From NCBI GenBank assembly GCA_002973575.1, contig PVEQ01000014.1:1-64000 (forward strand): DNA of 64,000 bases, written 5' to 3'. The notes beneath the pieces are model-generated. The model was not told where the DNA came from. It did not search any database and saw only the letters and a list, made by a program, of their open reading frames with translations. A program made the translations under genes and the position numbers. This stretch comes from Sediminibacterium magnilacihabitans (GTDB taxonomy: Bacteria; Bacteroidota; Bacteroidia; Chitinophagales; Chitinophagaceae). Positions 18,286-26,784 of this stretch are shown in pieces (within the stretch, counting starts at the first letter, position 1; each line of letters opens with the position of its first letter).

Positions 18286-20337
18286 TCAGGATATCTTGCC
18301 CCAACCATTCTTCTGAGGTTGGGATTGCAAATAGGCTTTGAGTATCAAATTCTTTGCCATCTTTAGCTCATTATCTTCTTCACATAATTTTTCCGCCGCT
18401 GCCCTCGCTTTTTCCAGCAACTCCTTGTCATTCACAATACTGGCCACCTTGAAATTCAACGCCCCGCTCTGCCTCGTGCCTTCTATATCGCCCGGTCCGC
18501 GCAACTCCAGGTCCTTCTCCGCGATCCTGAACCCGTCATTCGTGGCGCACATAATCTTGATACGTTCCCGGGCTTCTTTGCTGGCCCGGGATCCTGTTAA
18601 TAATATGCAAAAACTTTTCTCACTGCCTCGTCCCACCCTTCCCCGCAACTGGTGCAGTTGGGAAAGCCCGAATTTTTCAGCGCTCTCTATCACCATCACA
18701 GTGGCATTGGGCACGTTCACCCCTACCTCTATCACCGTAGTACTTACCATGATCTGTGTATCGCCACTCACAAAACGTTGCATATTGGTATCTTTTTGCT
18801 CCTGCGGCTGCCGGCCATGCACCATACTGATCCGGTAAGCTGGCTCGGGAAAAAAGCTTTTTACCTGCTCGTATCCCTGCATCAGGTCTTCATAACTCAG
18901 CTTTTCACTTTCTTCTATCAGCGGGTAAATAAAATAAGCCTGCCTGCCTTTGGTGATCTCTGTTTTTACAAAATCCATCACATTGGCCCGCGCCATCTCC
19001 GACCGGTGTACCGTTGTCACCGGCTGCCTGCCTGGCGGTAACTCATCCATCACACTGTAATCGAGATCGCCATAAGCCGTCATTGCCAGGGTCCTGGGTA
19101 TGGGGGTAGCGGTCATCACCAGCACATGCGGAGGGACCGCTGCTTTCTCCCATAATTTTGCCCGCTGCGCAACACCGAAACGGTGCTGTTCGTCAACGAT
19201 AACGAGTCCCAGGTTTTTAAACTGCACGGTGTCTTCAATCACCGCATGTGTGCCTACTACAAAATGGATGGTATCTTCCCGCAGACCCTTTAATATTTTT
19301 TTACGTTTGGCCGCCTTGGTGCTGCCGGTAAGCAATGCTATTTCAACAGGCATTTCCTTGAGCAATTCACTGAGCCCGGTATAATGCTGCTGCGCTAAAA
19401 TCTCCGTGGGCGCCATCATACAACTCTGGTAACTGTTATCGGCTGCCAGCAGCATACTCAACAACGCCACCATGGTTTTTCCACTACCCACATCTCCCTG
19501 CAACAACCTGTTCATCTGATGTCCGCGCGCCGTATCGGTGCGTATCTCCCGCAGCACTCTTTTTTGTGCACCCGTTAATTCAAATGGCAAATATTGATTG
19601 TAAAATGCATTGAAGTAATCACCTACTTTTTCAAACACCACCCCTTTACTGGCCCTGTGCCGTTGTATGCGCACCAGGTTCAACCGAACCTGCGCCATGA
19701 ACAACTCTTCGAATTTGAGTCGATGCAAAGCCTGCTGGTATTGCATAGGATCGGCGGGAAAATGAATGGCGCGGATGGCTTCGTAACGCGGCATCAGTTT
19801 GAGCGATGTGCTGATGGCATCGGGAATATTTTCGGGCAGGTCTTCCGGTCTGATCTGCGTCAGCAACTGGTAGGTAAGCTTGCCCAATTGCCTGCCGTTG
19901 AGTCCGCGTGCTTTTAATTTTTCTGTAGCGGGATATACCGGTTCGAGAAATGCTTTGCCCTTTGCCTGTGCAGGTACATAAGGCTCTATTTCCGGGTGCA
20001 CGATCTGCGGTCTTCCGTTGAAAAAACCGGTGCGACCGAACACCAGGTATGACATGCCCGGCGTAAGACTTTTCTGCACCCAGTTGATGCCCTGGAACCA
20101 GGCCAGTTCCAGCACACCTGTATCATCTTTCAATTGCGCTACCAGTCTTTTAGCCCTTCGTTCACCTATTATTTCTGTATGCACCAGTTTACCTGCCACC
20201 TGTATGAATTCTGTGTGAAGATTGATCTCACCGACCTTGCTCAGCTTCGTCTTATCGATATGCCGGTGCGGATAATGTTCCAGCAGGTCGCCGAAGGTAT
20301 AAATGTTGAGTTCTTTCTTCAACATATCGGCACGCAA
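18286..20337 (-). CDS. recG: ATP-dependent DNA helicase RecG with an abnormal 5' end
   Basis: Remodels stalled replication forks and branched DNA. From the TTG at 20337 it has 683 residues: wedge/OB domain (to about 250), Walker A GDVGSGKTMVAL (about 280), DEQH box IVDEQHRFG, motif III TATPIPRTLAMT, and GRVGRG near the end. The conserved N-terminus continues upstream in frame as NSILSTPIEFLKGVGPL (20385 to 20335), which belongs to the protein family, but no ATG, GTG or TTG precedes it before an in-frame TAA at 20401-20403. The left arm of an inverted repeat starts 4 bases before this block, where the native start codon would be expected. Translation may begin at CTG 20397 or at the TTG, or be weak. 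Confidence 0.92.
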   Translation of the reverse strand: MRADMLKKELNIYTFGDLLEHYPHRHIDKTKLSKVGEINLHTEFIQVAGKLVHTEIIGERRAKRLVAQLKDDTGVLELAWFQGINWVQKSLTPGMSYLVFGRTGFFNGRPQIVHPEIEPYVPAQAKGKAFLEPVYPATEKLKARGLNGRQLGKLTYQLLTQIRPEDLPENIPDAISTSLKLMPRYEAIRAIHFPADPMQYQQALHRLKFEELFMAQVRLNLVRIQRHRASKGVVFEKVGDYFNAFYNQYLPFELTGAQKRVLREIRTDTARGHQMNRLLQGDVGSGKTMVALLSMLLAADNSYQSCMMAPTEILAQQHYTGLSELLKEMPVEIALLTGSTKAAKRKKILKGLREDTIHFVVGTHAVIEDTVQFKNLGLVIVDEQHRFGVAQRAKLWEKAAVPPHVLVMTATPIPRTLAMTAYGDLDYSVMDELPPGRQPVTTVHRSEMARANVMDFVKTEITKGRQAYFIYPLIEESEKLSYEDLMQGYEQVKSFFPEPAYRISMVHGRQPQEQKDTNMQRFVSGDTQIMVSTTVIEVGVNVPNATVMVIESAEKFGLSQLHQLRGRVGRGSEKSFCILLTGSRASKEARERIKIMCATNDGFRIAEKDLELRGPGDIEGTRQSGALNFKVASIVNDKELLEKARAAAEKLCEEDNELKMAKNLILKAYLQSQPQKNGWGKIS

Positions 20338-20388
20338 AGGACCTACGCCTTTGAGGAATTCGATGGGGGTGGATAGTATGGAGTTGGT

Positions 20389-20470
20389 AGTTGTCAGTTG
20401 TTAGTTGTTAGAAGACTAAAGACAAATATCCGTACAAAATATATAATCTGACAACTAACAACTGACAACT
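20389..20470. repeat. Long inverted repeat (copy 1), 23-bp arms
   Basis: Arms at 20389-20411 and 20448-20470 are inverted copies matching at 22 of 23 positions, with a 36-bp loop. Each arm is built of short units like AGTTGTCAG and TTGTTAG. It fills the recG-trpS gap and touches the recG N-terminal coding region. A second member of the family is at 36298-36368. Confidence 0.8.
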
Positions 20471-20503
20471 GACCTAACCACTGATTACTTATCTTCGCAG
20501 CCT

Positions 20504-21517
20504 ATGACAAAAGAGGTAGTAGTAAGCGGCATCAGGCCGACCGGTTTTTTACACCTGGGGAATTATTTCGGCGCCATGCGCAATTATGTTCGCATGCAGC
20601 ACGAGTATAACTGCTATTTTTTTGTGGCCAACTGGCATAGCCTTACTACCCACCCCGATACTTCTGAATTGAAAGCAAGCGTTCACCGGGTGATCGCTGA
20701 AAACATCGCGTGCGGACTCGATCCTGAAAAAGTATCGCTTTACATTCAAAGCGATATCCATGAAATAGCCGAGCTCTACCTTTATCTCAACATGCTTGCA
20801 TACAAAGGCGAGCTGGAGAAAACGCCCACTTTCAAAGACAAAGTACGTTTGCAGCCCGATAACGTCAATGCAGGATTGCTCACTTACCCTGTATTGATGG
20901 CCGCAGATATTTTAATTCATCGTGCGGTAAAAGTGCCGGTGGGTAAAGACCAGGAACAGCACCTGGAGATCACACGCAATTTTGCCGAACGGTTCAACCA
21001 CCGTTATGGAGAAGTATTGCCGGCGCCTTATGCTTTTAATTATGGGGGTGAGCTGGTGAAGATCATGAGTCTCGATGGCAATGGCAAAATGAGCAAGAGT
21101 GAAAACCAGATGAATACGCTTTACCTGGCAGATGATGGAGACTTGATCCGCAAAAAGATCATGAAAGCCAAAACAGACCAGGGACCTTCCGAACCTAATT
21201 CGGCTAAGCCCGATTATATAGAGAATCTCTTTACGTTGATGCGTTTGGTAAGCACTCCCGATACCGTACAGAAATTTGAAGATGATTACAATGCCAGCAG
21301 CGCAGGCCATACAGTTATCCGTTATGGCGACATGAAAAAGCAGTTGGCAGAAGACATGGCGGCATTCATTGCACCTATCCGTGAAAAAGCAGCTGATATC
21401 CAAAACAACCAGGAACTTTTGTCGCGGATCATCCGCCAGGGAGCAGAAAAAGCAAGGCACAGCGCTGCTGAAACAATGAAACTGGTGAGGCAGTCCATAG
21501 GCATGAATTACGCCTGA
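20504..21517 (+). CDS. trpS: Tryptophan-tRNA ligase
   Basis: Class I aminoacyl-tRNA synthetase that charges tRNA-Trp. 337 residues, normal length. The HIGH-type motif is HLGN (17-20, in RPTGFLHLGNYFGAM) and the KMSKS loop is at 195-199 (GNGKMSKSENQ). The GKDQEQHLE segment (147-155) is also typical. It diverges from recG across the inverted repeat and is followed after 32 bp by the deoxynucleoside kinase gene. Confidence 0.97.
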   Translation: MTKEVVVSGIRPTGFLHLGNYFGAMRNYVRMQHEYNCYFFVANWHSLTTHPDTSELKASVHRVIAENIACGLDPEKVSLYIQSDIHEIAELYLYLNMLAYKGELEKTPTFKDKVRLQPDNVNAGLLTYPVLMAADILIHRAVKVPVGKDQEQHLEITRNFAERFNHRYGEVLPAPYAFNYGGELVKIMSLDGNGKMSKSENQMNTLYLADDGDLIRKKIMKAKTDQGPSEPNSAKPDYIENLFTLMRLVSTPDTVQKFEDDYNASSAGHTVIRYGDMKKQLAEDMAAFIAPIREKAADIQNNQELLSRIIRQGAEKARHSAAETMKLVRQSIGMNYA

Positions 21518-21549
21518 TGGTAATATAAAATCTTCGTACATTCACTCCT

Positions 21550-22185
21550 ATGGCCAAACTAAAAAAACCCAAACATGTTGCTGTAGCCGGCAATATCGGC
21601 GCCGGTAAAACTACTTTAACTGAAATGCTGAGCAAGCATTACCGTTGGATTCCCCAGTTTGAAGACGTGGACCATAATCCTTACCTGATGGATTTTTATG
21701 AAGACATGCCGCGTTGGAGTTTTAACCTGCAGATATACTTCCTGAACAGTCGCCTCAATCAATTACTCGATATACACCATGGCACCGAAACCGTGATACA
21801 GGACCGCACCATCTATGAAGACGCCAATATATTTGCTCCCAACCTGCATGAAATGGGTTTGATGAGCAAACGAGACTTCGATAACTATTTCTTATTCTTC
21901 CAGACTTTGAAAACAATGGTGCAGCCGCCCGACCTGCTCATCTACCTCAAAGCTTCCGTGCCCACACTGGTTGCGCAAATACAGAAAAGGGGCCGCGAAT
22001 ACGAAGAGAATATTCGTCTCGACTACCTGAAAAGGCTCAATGAATATTACAACAAGTGGATTGAAAGTTATAAGGAAGGTCCGCTGTTGGTGATCGACTG
22101 CGACAAGAACAAGTTTGCAGAGAATGAAGAACATTTCGGAGAGATCATTGGCAAAGTAGATGGCATGTTGTTTGGACTTTTCTAA
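21550..22185 (+). CDS. Deoxynucleoside kinase (dGK/dAK/dCK family)
   Basis: Phosphorylates deoxynucleosides in the salvage pathway. 211 residues with P-loop GNIGAGKT (14-21), the DRT motif in VIQDRTIYEDA (about 75-85), a conserved Glu in the FEDVDHNPYL region (about 38-47) and the arginine-rich lid (QKRGREYEENIR, about 140-151). The substrate (dA, dG or dC) cannot be assigned from sequence. Two hairpins follow the stop codon. Confidence 0.92.
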   Translation: MAKLKKPKHVAVAGNIGAGKTTLTEMLSKHYRWIPQFEDVDHNPYLMDFYEDMPRWSFNLQIYFLNSRLNQLLDIHHGTETVIQDRTIYEDANIFAPNLHEMGLMSKRDFDNYFLFFQTLKTMVQPPDLLIYLKASVPTLVAQIQKRGREYEENIRLDYLKRLNEYYNKWIESYKEGPLLVIDCDKNKFAENEEHFGEIIGKVDGMLFGLF

Positions 22186-22189
22186 AATA

Positions 22190-22213
22190 AAACTCCACCA
22201 GGTGGTGGAGTTT
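22190..22213. terminator. Hairpin after the deoxynucleoside kinase gene
   Basis: A 10-bp perfect stem, AAACTCCACC (22190-22199) with GGTGGAGTTT (22204-22213), has loop AGGT. There is only a short T run, so it is weaker as a terminator than the second hairpin 37 bp further on. Confidence 0.5.
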
Positions 22214-22249
22214 CGCGTAACAAACAAAGCAATCGAAGAGACCGAGTTC

Positions 22250-22277
22250 TTGTCCCGCAACGGGACAATTATTTTTT
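22250..22277 (+). terminator. Rho-independent terminator overlapping the pckA stop
   Basis: An 8-bp perfect stem TTGTCCCG/CGGGACAA (22250-22257 with 22261-22268) with loop CAA is followed on the plus strand by TTATTTTTT. It ends transcription from the deoxynucleoside kinase side; the T run overlaps the final codon and stop codon of the convergent pckA gene. Confidence 0.65.
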
Positions 22278-23880
22278 AGGGTGTAGGCGCTGCAGCCAGT
22301 ATTTCTTCGCTGACACCTCCCGCATATTTTTCAAAGTTTTTAATGAATTGCCTGGCCAGGTCTTTACATTTCGCATCATAGGCAGTTTGATCGGCCCAGG
22401 TGCTGCGTGGATCTAAAATTTCTGACGGCACACCGGGGCATGCATCGGGTATCATCATACCAAATACCGGGTGCGCTTTGTATTGTGCCTGATTGAGTTG
22501 TCCGTTCAATGCCGCAGTGATCATAGCCCTTGTGTACGACAGTTTCATACGACTGCCCACACCACAGCATCCGCCAGTCCATCCGGTATTCACCATCCAC
22601 ACATTCACGCGATGGGCTTTCATTTTTTCGCCCAGCATTTCGGCATAACGGCCGGGATGCAAAGGCAGGAAGGGCGCGCCGAAACAGGCGCTGAAAGTAG
22701 ATTTGGGCTCTGTAACACCGGCTTCTGTTCCCGCCACTTTAGCCGTATAGCCGCTGATGAACTGGTACATGGCCTGGCCGGGGTTCAGCTTGCTGATAGG
22801 CGGTAGTACACCATTGGCATCGCAGGTAAGAAAGAATATATTTTTAGGCAAGCCTCCCATCGCGGGTTCCTGTGCGTTGCTGATATAATGCAAAGGATAC
22901 GATACCCGCGTATTCTCTGTGATGGCTTTGCTGGCAAAATCTATGCGGCGGGTTCCATTGATGAAGCCCACATTTTCTACCAGTGCACCGGGGCGGATGG
23001 CGTGATAAATTTCCGGTTCTTTTTCTTCATTCAGGTCGATGGTTTTAGCATAACAGCCACCTTCGAAATTGAAAACACCCTGGTTGGTCCATCCATGTTC
23101 ATCATCACCGATCAGTTTGCGGTCGGGGTCGGCACTGAGTGTAGTCTTGCCTGTGCCACTCAATCCAAAGAAAATGGCTACATCGCCTTTCTCCCCCATG
23201 TTGGCGCTGCAGTGCATACTCAACACCTGCCTGTTTTGTGGCAGTATATAATTGAGGATGGTGAAAATACCTTTCTTGATCTCGCCGGTATAACCGGTAC
23301 CGCCAATAAGAATGGCTTTATGTGTAAAAGAGATCACGGCAAAATTATGTTGCCTGGTGCCATCTACTGCAGGATCGGCTTTGAAGCCGGGTGCATGGAT
23401 GATATGCCAGTCGGCCTGAAAGCCTTCCAGTTCGTGCTCTTCGGGGCGCAGGAACATATTATGCGCAAAGAGATTGCAAGATGGTTGCTCATTGATGACC
23501 CTTATGTTTATACGATAAGCCGGATCGGCACAGGCATAAGCGTCCCTGATCCACACTTCCGGCTGACGATTCAGGTAATCGAGCAGCTTTTTTCTGAGTT
23601 GGTGAAAATATTTTTCTTCGATGGGTATGTTGAAATTATTCCAGTCAACCGTGTTTTCGGTGATGGCATCTTTAACGGTGAATTTGTCGAGCGGACTGCG
23701 GCCGGTGAATTCACCGGTACGGATACACAAAGCGCCGGTATCGCTTAAAAGTCCCTGTCCGCGTAATAGGGTCTGTTCGGTCAACTCTTCGGGTGAAAGC
23801 TGGTAGTGAACCGACCGACAGGATCCAAGACCCAGAGAAACCAGTGTTTTGTCTGATAGCATGATGGGGGTACTGAGCAT
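22276..23880 (-). CDS. pckA: Phosphoenolpyruvate carboxykinase (ATP)
   Basis: Converts oxaloacetate and ATP to PEP and CO2, the entry to gluconeogenesis. 534 residues from the ATG at 23880; a second in-frame ATG (23862) is possible. Substrate-binding RSPLDKF (61-67), GGTGYTGEIKKGIF (193-206), P-loop GLSGTGKTTLS (239-249) and kinase-2 motif GDDEHGW (258-264) are all intact, including the metal-binding Lys and Asp of the ATP-dependent class. A TATTTTTG -7 box is visible upstream. Monocistronic. Confidence 0.97.
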   Translation of the reverse strand: MLSTPIMLSDKTLVSLGLGSCRSVHYQLSPEELTEQTLLRGQGLLSDTGALCIRTGEFTGRSPLDKFTVKDAITENTVDWNNFNIPIEEKYFHQLRKKLLDYLNRQPEVWIRDAYACADPAYRINIRVINEQPSCNLFAHNMFLRPEEHELEGFQADWHIIHAPGFKADPAVDGTRQHNFAVISFTHKAILIGGTGYTGEIKKGIFTILNYILPQNRQVLSMHCSANMGEKGDVAIFFGLSGTGKTTLSADPDRKLIGDDEHGWTNQGVFNFEGGCYAKTIDLNEEKEPEIYHAIRPGALVENVGFINGTRRIDFASKAITENTRVSYPLHYISNAQEPAMGGLPKNIFFLTCDANGVLPPISKLNPGQAMYQFISGYTAKVAGTEAGVTEPKSTFSACFGAPFLPLHPGRYAEMLGEKMKAHRVNVWMVNTGWTGGCCGVGSRMKLSYTRAMITAALNGQLNQAQYKAHPVFGMMIPDACPGVPSEILDPRSTWADQTAYDAKCKDLARQFIKNFEKYAGGVSEEILAAAPTP

Positions 23881-23906
23881 AATACGAACAATCGTTTGTT
23901 AGCCGA

Positions 23907-23914
23907 CAAAAATA
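23907..23914 (-). promoter_or_regulatory. Predicted -7 box of pckA
   Basis: On the minus strand TATTTTTG matches TAnnTTTG exactly, 26 bp upstream of the ATG at 23880. No good -33 box is seen at the expected distance. Confidence 0.4.
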
Positions 23915-24115
23915 AGTGTTTGCCCGTTGTCATCATTTCTTTATGTGGGTCTTACACGTTGGACTTTATCAATTGTTTTTACCGATTTCTGTAGAATTTC
24001 AAAAAAAACTGTAGCGGCTTTGTAGTTTTTTGCACGCATCTCGTTGAAAAATTGAACGATTTGTAAAAAAAATTGCCGCAAACAATGTCAATCGTCCTTC
24101 AGTTCTCCTGTTAAC

Positions 24116-24142
24116 CATCTATTTTTACAAAAAAAATAGATG
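24116..24142 (+). promoter_or_regulatory. Hairpin enclosing the first start codon of the GlcD-like gene
   Basis: Perfect 11-bp arms CATCTATTTTT (24116-24126) and AAAAATAGATG (24132-24142) with a 5-base loop. The ATG at 24140-24142 is the end of the right arm, so in RNA it would be base-paired; the next in-frame ATG at 24149 is free. Confidence 0.45.
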
Positions 24143-25561
24143 CAGGCTATGGCGACGAAAGGATTAGTGACTACCGATCATTTGAAACAATTCAAAGCCA
24201 TTATAGGAGAGCAGTTTGTGCTGGCCGATGAGGAGACCCTGACCCATTACAGTCATGATGAAACAGAACGTTTATCCTATCTCCCCGAAGTGGTACTGAA
24301 ACCGCGTACTACGGAGGAAATAGCAGCCATCATGCGTTTGTGCAATGAATACCATATTCCTGTTACCCCAAGGGGTGCAGGAACCGGATTGAGTGGTGGC
24401 GCACTGCCACATTTAGGCGGTGTGTTGCTTTCGAGTGAGCGGATGAACAGCATCCTGGAAATAGATGAACGCAACCTGCAGGTAATTACCGAGCCGGGTG
24501 TGATCACTGAAGTATTGCAGAATGCAGTGAAAGAAAAAGGACTTTTCTATCCACCCGACCCCAGCAGTCGCGGCAGTTGTTTTATTGGCGGCAATATTGC
24601 CGAGAACAGCGGCGGCCCCAAAGCGGTGAAATACGGAGTGGTGAAAGATTATGTGCTGAACCTCGAAGTGGTATTGCCCAATGGCGAGATCATCTGGACG
24701 GGCGCCAATGTATTGAAGAATTCAACCGGTTATAACCTTACGCAGTTGCTCGTGGGCAGCGAAGGCACATTGGGCATCGTTACCAAGATCGTACTGAAGC
24801 TGGTACCCTTACCCAAATACGATCTGCTGATGCTGGTACCCTTTGCCTCTTTGGAAAAAGCCAGCGAAGCGGTGAGCGCTATTTTCCGTGCAGGATTTGT
24901 GCCCAGCGGATTGGAACTGTTAGAGATCGATGCATTGAAAATTGTAAGCCAGTCTGTAGACAGCAGCGCTGTTCCGGTGAATGATGATATAGCCGCGCAC
25001 CTGATCATTGAAGTGGACGGCAATAATATGGATGTGCTCATGGGCGAGATGGAAGCCATTGCCGAATTGCTGACGCAATTCGAAGCGGGAGAAGTATTTT
25101 TTGCCGATGATGCCCAGCAGAAAACTGAATTGTGGAAACTGCGCCGCCTTGTGGCCGAAGCAGTGAAAACATCGGGCTATACCATTGAAGAAGATACGGT
25201 AGTGCCAAGGGCCGAACTGCCGGCGCTGATCAAAGGGGTGAAGCAATTAGGTAAGCAATATGGTTTTCATGCCGTATGTTACGGACATGCCGGGGATGGT
25301 AACCTGCACATTCGTATCAACCATCCTACTATTAAAAACAGCCACGGCAATGCGGAAATGACGGCCGCTTTGCAAGCTTTGTTTGAACTGGTGAAAAGCC
25401 TGGGTGGCACCATCAGTGGTGAACACGGTATTGGATTGATACAAAAACCTTATCTCCATACTGTTTTCAGGGAAGCCAACCTGCACCTGATGCGCGAGAT
25501 CAAGAAAGTATTCGACCCCAATAATATTTTAAACGCCGGTAAAATATTCGACCTCAATTAA
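24140..25561 (+). CDS. FAD-linked oxidase, GlcD / D-lactate dehydrogenase family
   Basis: Flavoprotein expected to oxidise a 2-hydroxy acid (glycolate, D-lactate or D-2-hydroxyglutarate) to the 2-oxo acid. 473 residues; the ATG at 24149 (MATKGLV) is an alternative start. FAD-binding type 4 domain with TPRGAGTGLSGGALP (about 75-89), DPSSRGSCFIGGNIAENSGG (about 140-159) and VGSEGTLGIVTKI; C-terminal FAD-oxidase domain with CYGHAGDGNLHIRI (the conserved HxGDGNxH motif) and ISGEHGIGL. No GlcE/GlcF subunit genes are adjacent, which favours a single-subunit enzyme. The substrate is not assignable. Confidence 0.92.
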   Translation: MQAMATKGLVTTDHLKQFKAIIGEQFVLADEETLTHYSHDETERLSYLPEVVLKPRTTEEIAAIMRLCNEYHIPVTPRGAGTGLSGGALPHLGGVLLSSERMNSILEIDERNLQVITEPGVITEVLQNAVKEKGLFYPPDPSSRGSCFIGGNIAENSGGPKAVKYGVVKDYVLNLEVVLPNGEIIWTGANVLKNSTGYNLTQLLVGSEGTLGIVTKIVLKLVPLPKYDLLMLVPFASLEKASEAVSAIFRAGFVPSGLELLEIDALKIVSQSVDSSAVPVNDDIAAHLIIEVDGNNMDVLMGEMEAIAELLTQFEAGEVFFADDAQQKTELWKLRRLVAEAVKTSGYTIEEDTVVPRAELPALIKGVKQLGKQYGFHAVCYGHAGDGNLHIRINHPTIKNSHGNAEMTAALQALFELVKSLGGTISGEHGIGLIQKPYLHTVFREANLHLMREIKKVFDPNNILNAGKIFDLN

Positions 25562-25577
25562 AGGAGGTGTAGATTTG
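25547..25577 (+). promoter_or_regulatory. Promoter of the beta-barrel protein gene
   Basis: TTCG (25547-25550) and TAGATTTG (25570-25577) are 19 bp apart; the -7 box matches TAnnTTTG. The ATG is 11 bp downstream. The -33 box overlaps the end of the GlcD-like gene. An AAGGAGGT sequence at 25561-25568 lies within the promoter spacer and so is probably not a ribosome site. Confidence 0.5.
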
Positions 25578-25588
25578 TCTTAAATCCT

Positions 25589-26188
25589 ATGATGATGAAA
25601 AAAGGACTGATCACCTGTTTAACATTGCTCTTGTGTGCGGGGCTTTTTGCACAAGACAGCACTGAAACAGAACAAAGAGGAAAATTCAAAAGAGAAAACA
25701 TTTTTTTGGGTACCGGCCTCAATTTGGGTTTTGCCAATGGGTCTTTCAATGTAGGACTGAACCCCGAAATTGGTTACAGCCTTAACGACTGGCTTGATTT
25801 CGGTATCGCACTTAACGTAAATTATTTTTCCCAGAACGCATCGGACTACTACCCTACCCGGTTTAGGAATTTTAATTTTGGAGGTGGTACTTTCTTACGG
25901 ATATGGCCCGTAAGTTTTCTCCATTTGCAGATTCAGCCCGAATACAACTGGATCAATTCTTCACAGAAGACTGGATCGTTACCCAGTGCCACTTTTCATT
26001 ACGGTGCAGGCAGTTTGTTATTGGGTGTGGGTTATGGTACGAGAATCATTGGCAGGCAATACCAGTATATTACCCTGATGATAGATGTACTGCAAGATGC
26101 TCATTCGCCATATCGCAATAACAATTCAAACGACCCCTTACCCGTTTTCAGAGCAGGCTTTGGCATTTATCTCAATAAAAAACACTGA
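25589..26188 (+). CDS. Small outer-membrane beta-barrel protein, function unknown
   Basis: 199 residues with a signal peptide (1 to about 22, ending GLFAQ). The mature part alternates polar and hydrophobic residues with aromatic girdles (LGTGLNLGFANGSFNVGLNPEIGY begins as IFLGTGLNLGFANG; later FNFGGGTFLRIWPV and YGAGSLLLGVGYGT), consistent with about eight strands of an OmpX/OmpA-like porin-type fold. No specific role can be assigned. Its 3' end overlaps the convergent LOG gene by 17 bp. Confidence 0.75.
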   Translation: MMMKKGLITCLTLLLCAGLFAQDSTETEQRGKFKRENIFLGTGLNLGFANGSFNVGLNPEIGYSLNDWLDFGIALNVNYFSQNASDYYPTRFRNFNFGGGTFLRIWPVSFLHLQIQPEYNWINSSQKTGSLPSATFHYGAGSLLLGVGYGTRIIGRQYQYITLMIDVLQDAHSPYRNNNSNDPLPVFRAGFGIYLNKKH

Positions 26189-26711
26189 TGGCCGCTGCGG
26201 GTGTATCATATACCAGCAGTCTTTCCTGCCAGTTCTCATAAAGGAATCCTTTTTGCCACATGGCTTGAAGATGTGTCACCAGTGTATCGTAAAATCCTGC
26301 TGTATTCAGCAGGATTATTTTTTTGTTGTGTATCTGTAAAGTGTTCCAGGTAAGCATCTCAAACAATTCATCGAGTGTACCATTTCCGCCAGGCAATGCC
26401 ACCGCCATATCGCAGAGATCATACATCATTTTTTTACGCGTGTGCATATCGGATACTACATGTAATTCTGTAATGCCTTCGTGCTGGTGTTCCCAGGTCA
26501 GCAGTAGTTCGGGTATCACACCGATCACTTTCCCACCTCCCTCCATAACCGAATTGGCCACAGCGCCCATCAGTCCTTTGTTACCGCCACCATACACCAA
26601 TGTGATATTACGTTCGGCCATAAGCCTGCCCAACGCTTTCGCATCCTGCTCAAAAAGCGGATCCGATCCGCTTTTCGAACCACAGAAAACGGCTATTCGC
26701 TTCTCCTGCAT
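26172..26711 (-). CDS. LOG-family protein (TIGR00730), nucleotide 5'-phosphoribohydrolase
   Basis: Cytoplasmic protein of the Lonely Guy family. Characterised members hydrolyse nucleoside or cytokinin monophosphates to the free base and ribose 5-phosphate. 179 residues with AVFCGSKSGSDP (8-19), GGGNKGLMGAVA (about 41-52) and the diagnostic PGGNGTLDELFEMLTW (about 107-122), which matches PGGxGTxxE. It is monocistronic, convergent with the beta-barrel gene and divergent from the sodium symporter gene. Confidence 0.92.
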   Translation of the reverse strand: MQEKRIAVFCGSKSGSDPLFEQDAKALGRLMAERNITLVYGGGNKGLMGAVANSVMEGGGKVIGVIPELLLTWEHQHEGITELHVVSDMHTRKKMMYDLCDMAVALPGGNGTLDELFEMLTWNTLQIHNKKIILLNTAGFYDTLVTHLQAMWQKGFLYENWQERLLVYDTPAAAISVFY

Positions 26712-26784
26712 ACTAGGGTTTTGCCAACAAAGTAAGAGAATTGGATATAGTCTTGTGCATTATCTTTACTTAAACCAAATACAG

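Noticed and set aside
20389..20470. CRISPR-like array from the repeated GTTGT/TTAG units
   Set aside because: Only one inverted pair of short units without regular spacers or cas genes; better explained as a palindromic repeat.
22888..23748. 286-residue plus-strand open frame inside pckA
   Set aside because: Antisense to intact pckA; no motifs and no promoter of its own.
26741..26768. Promoter TTGG ... TATCTTTA for the sodium symporter gene
   Set aside because: Spacing of 16 bp and a -7 mismatch; may be real but cannot be supported.
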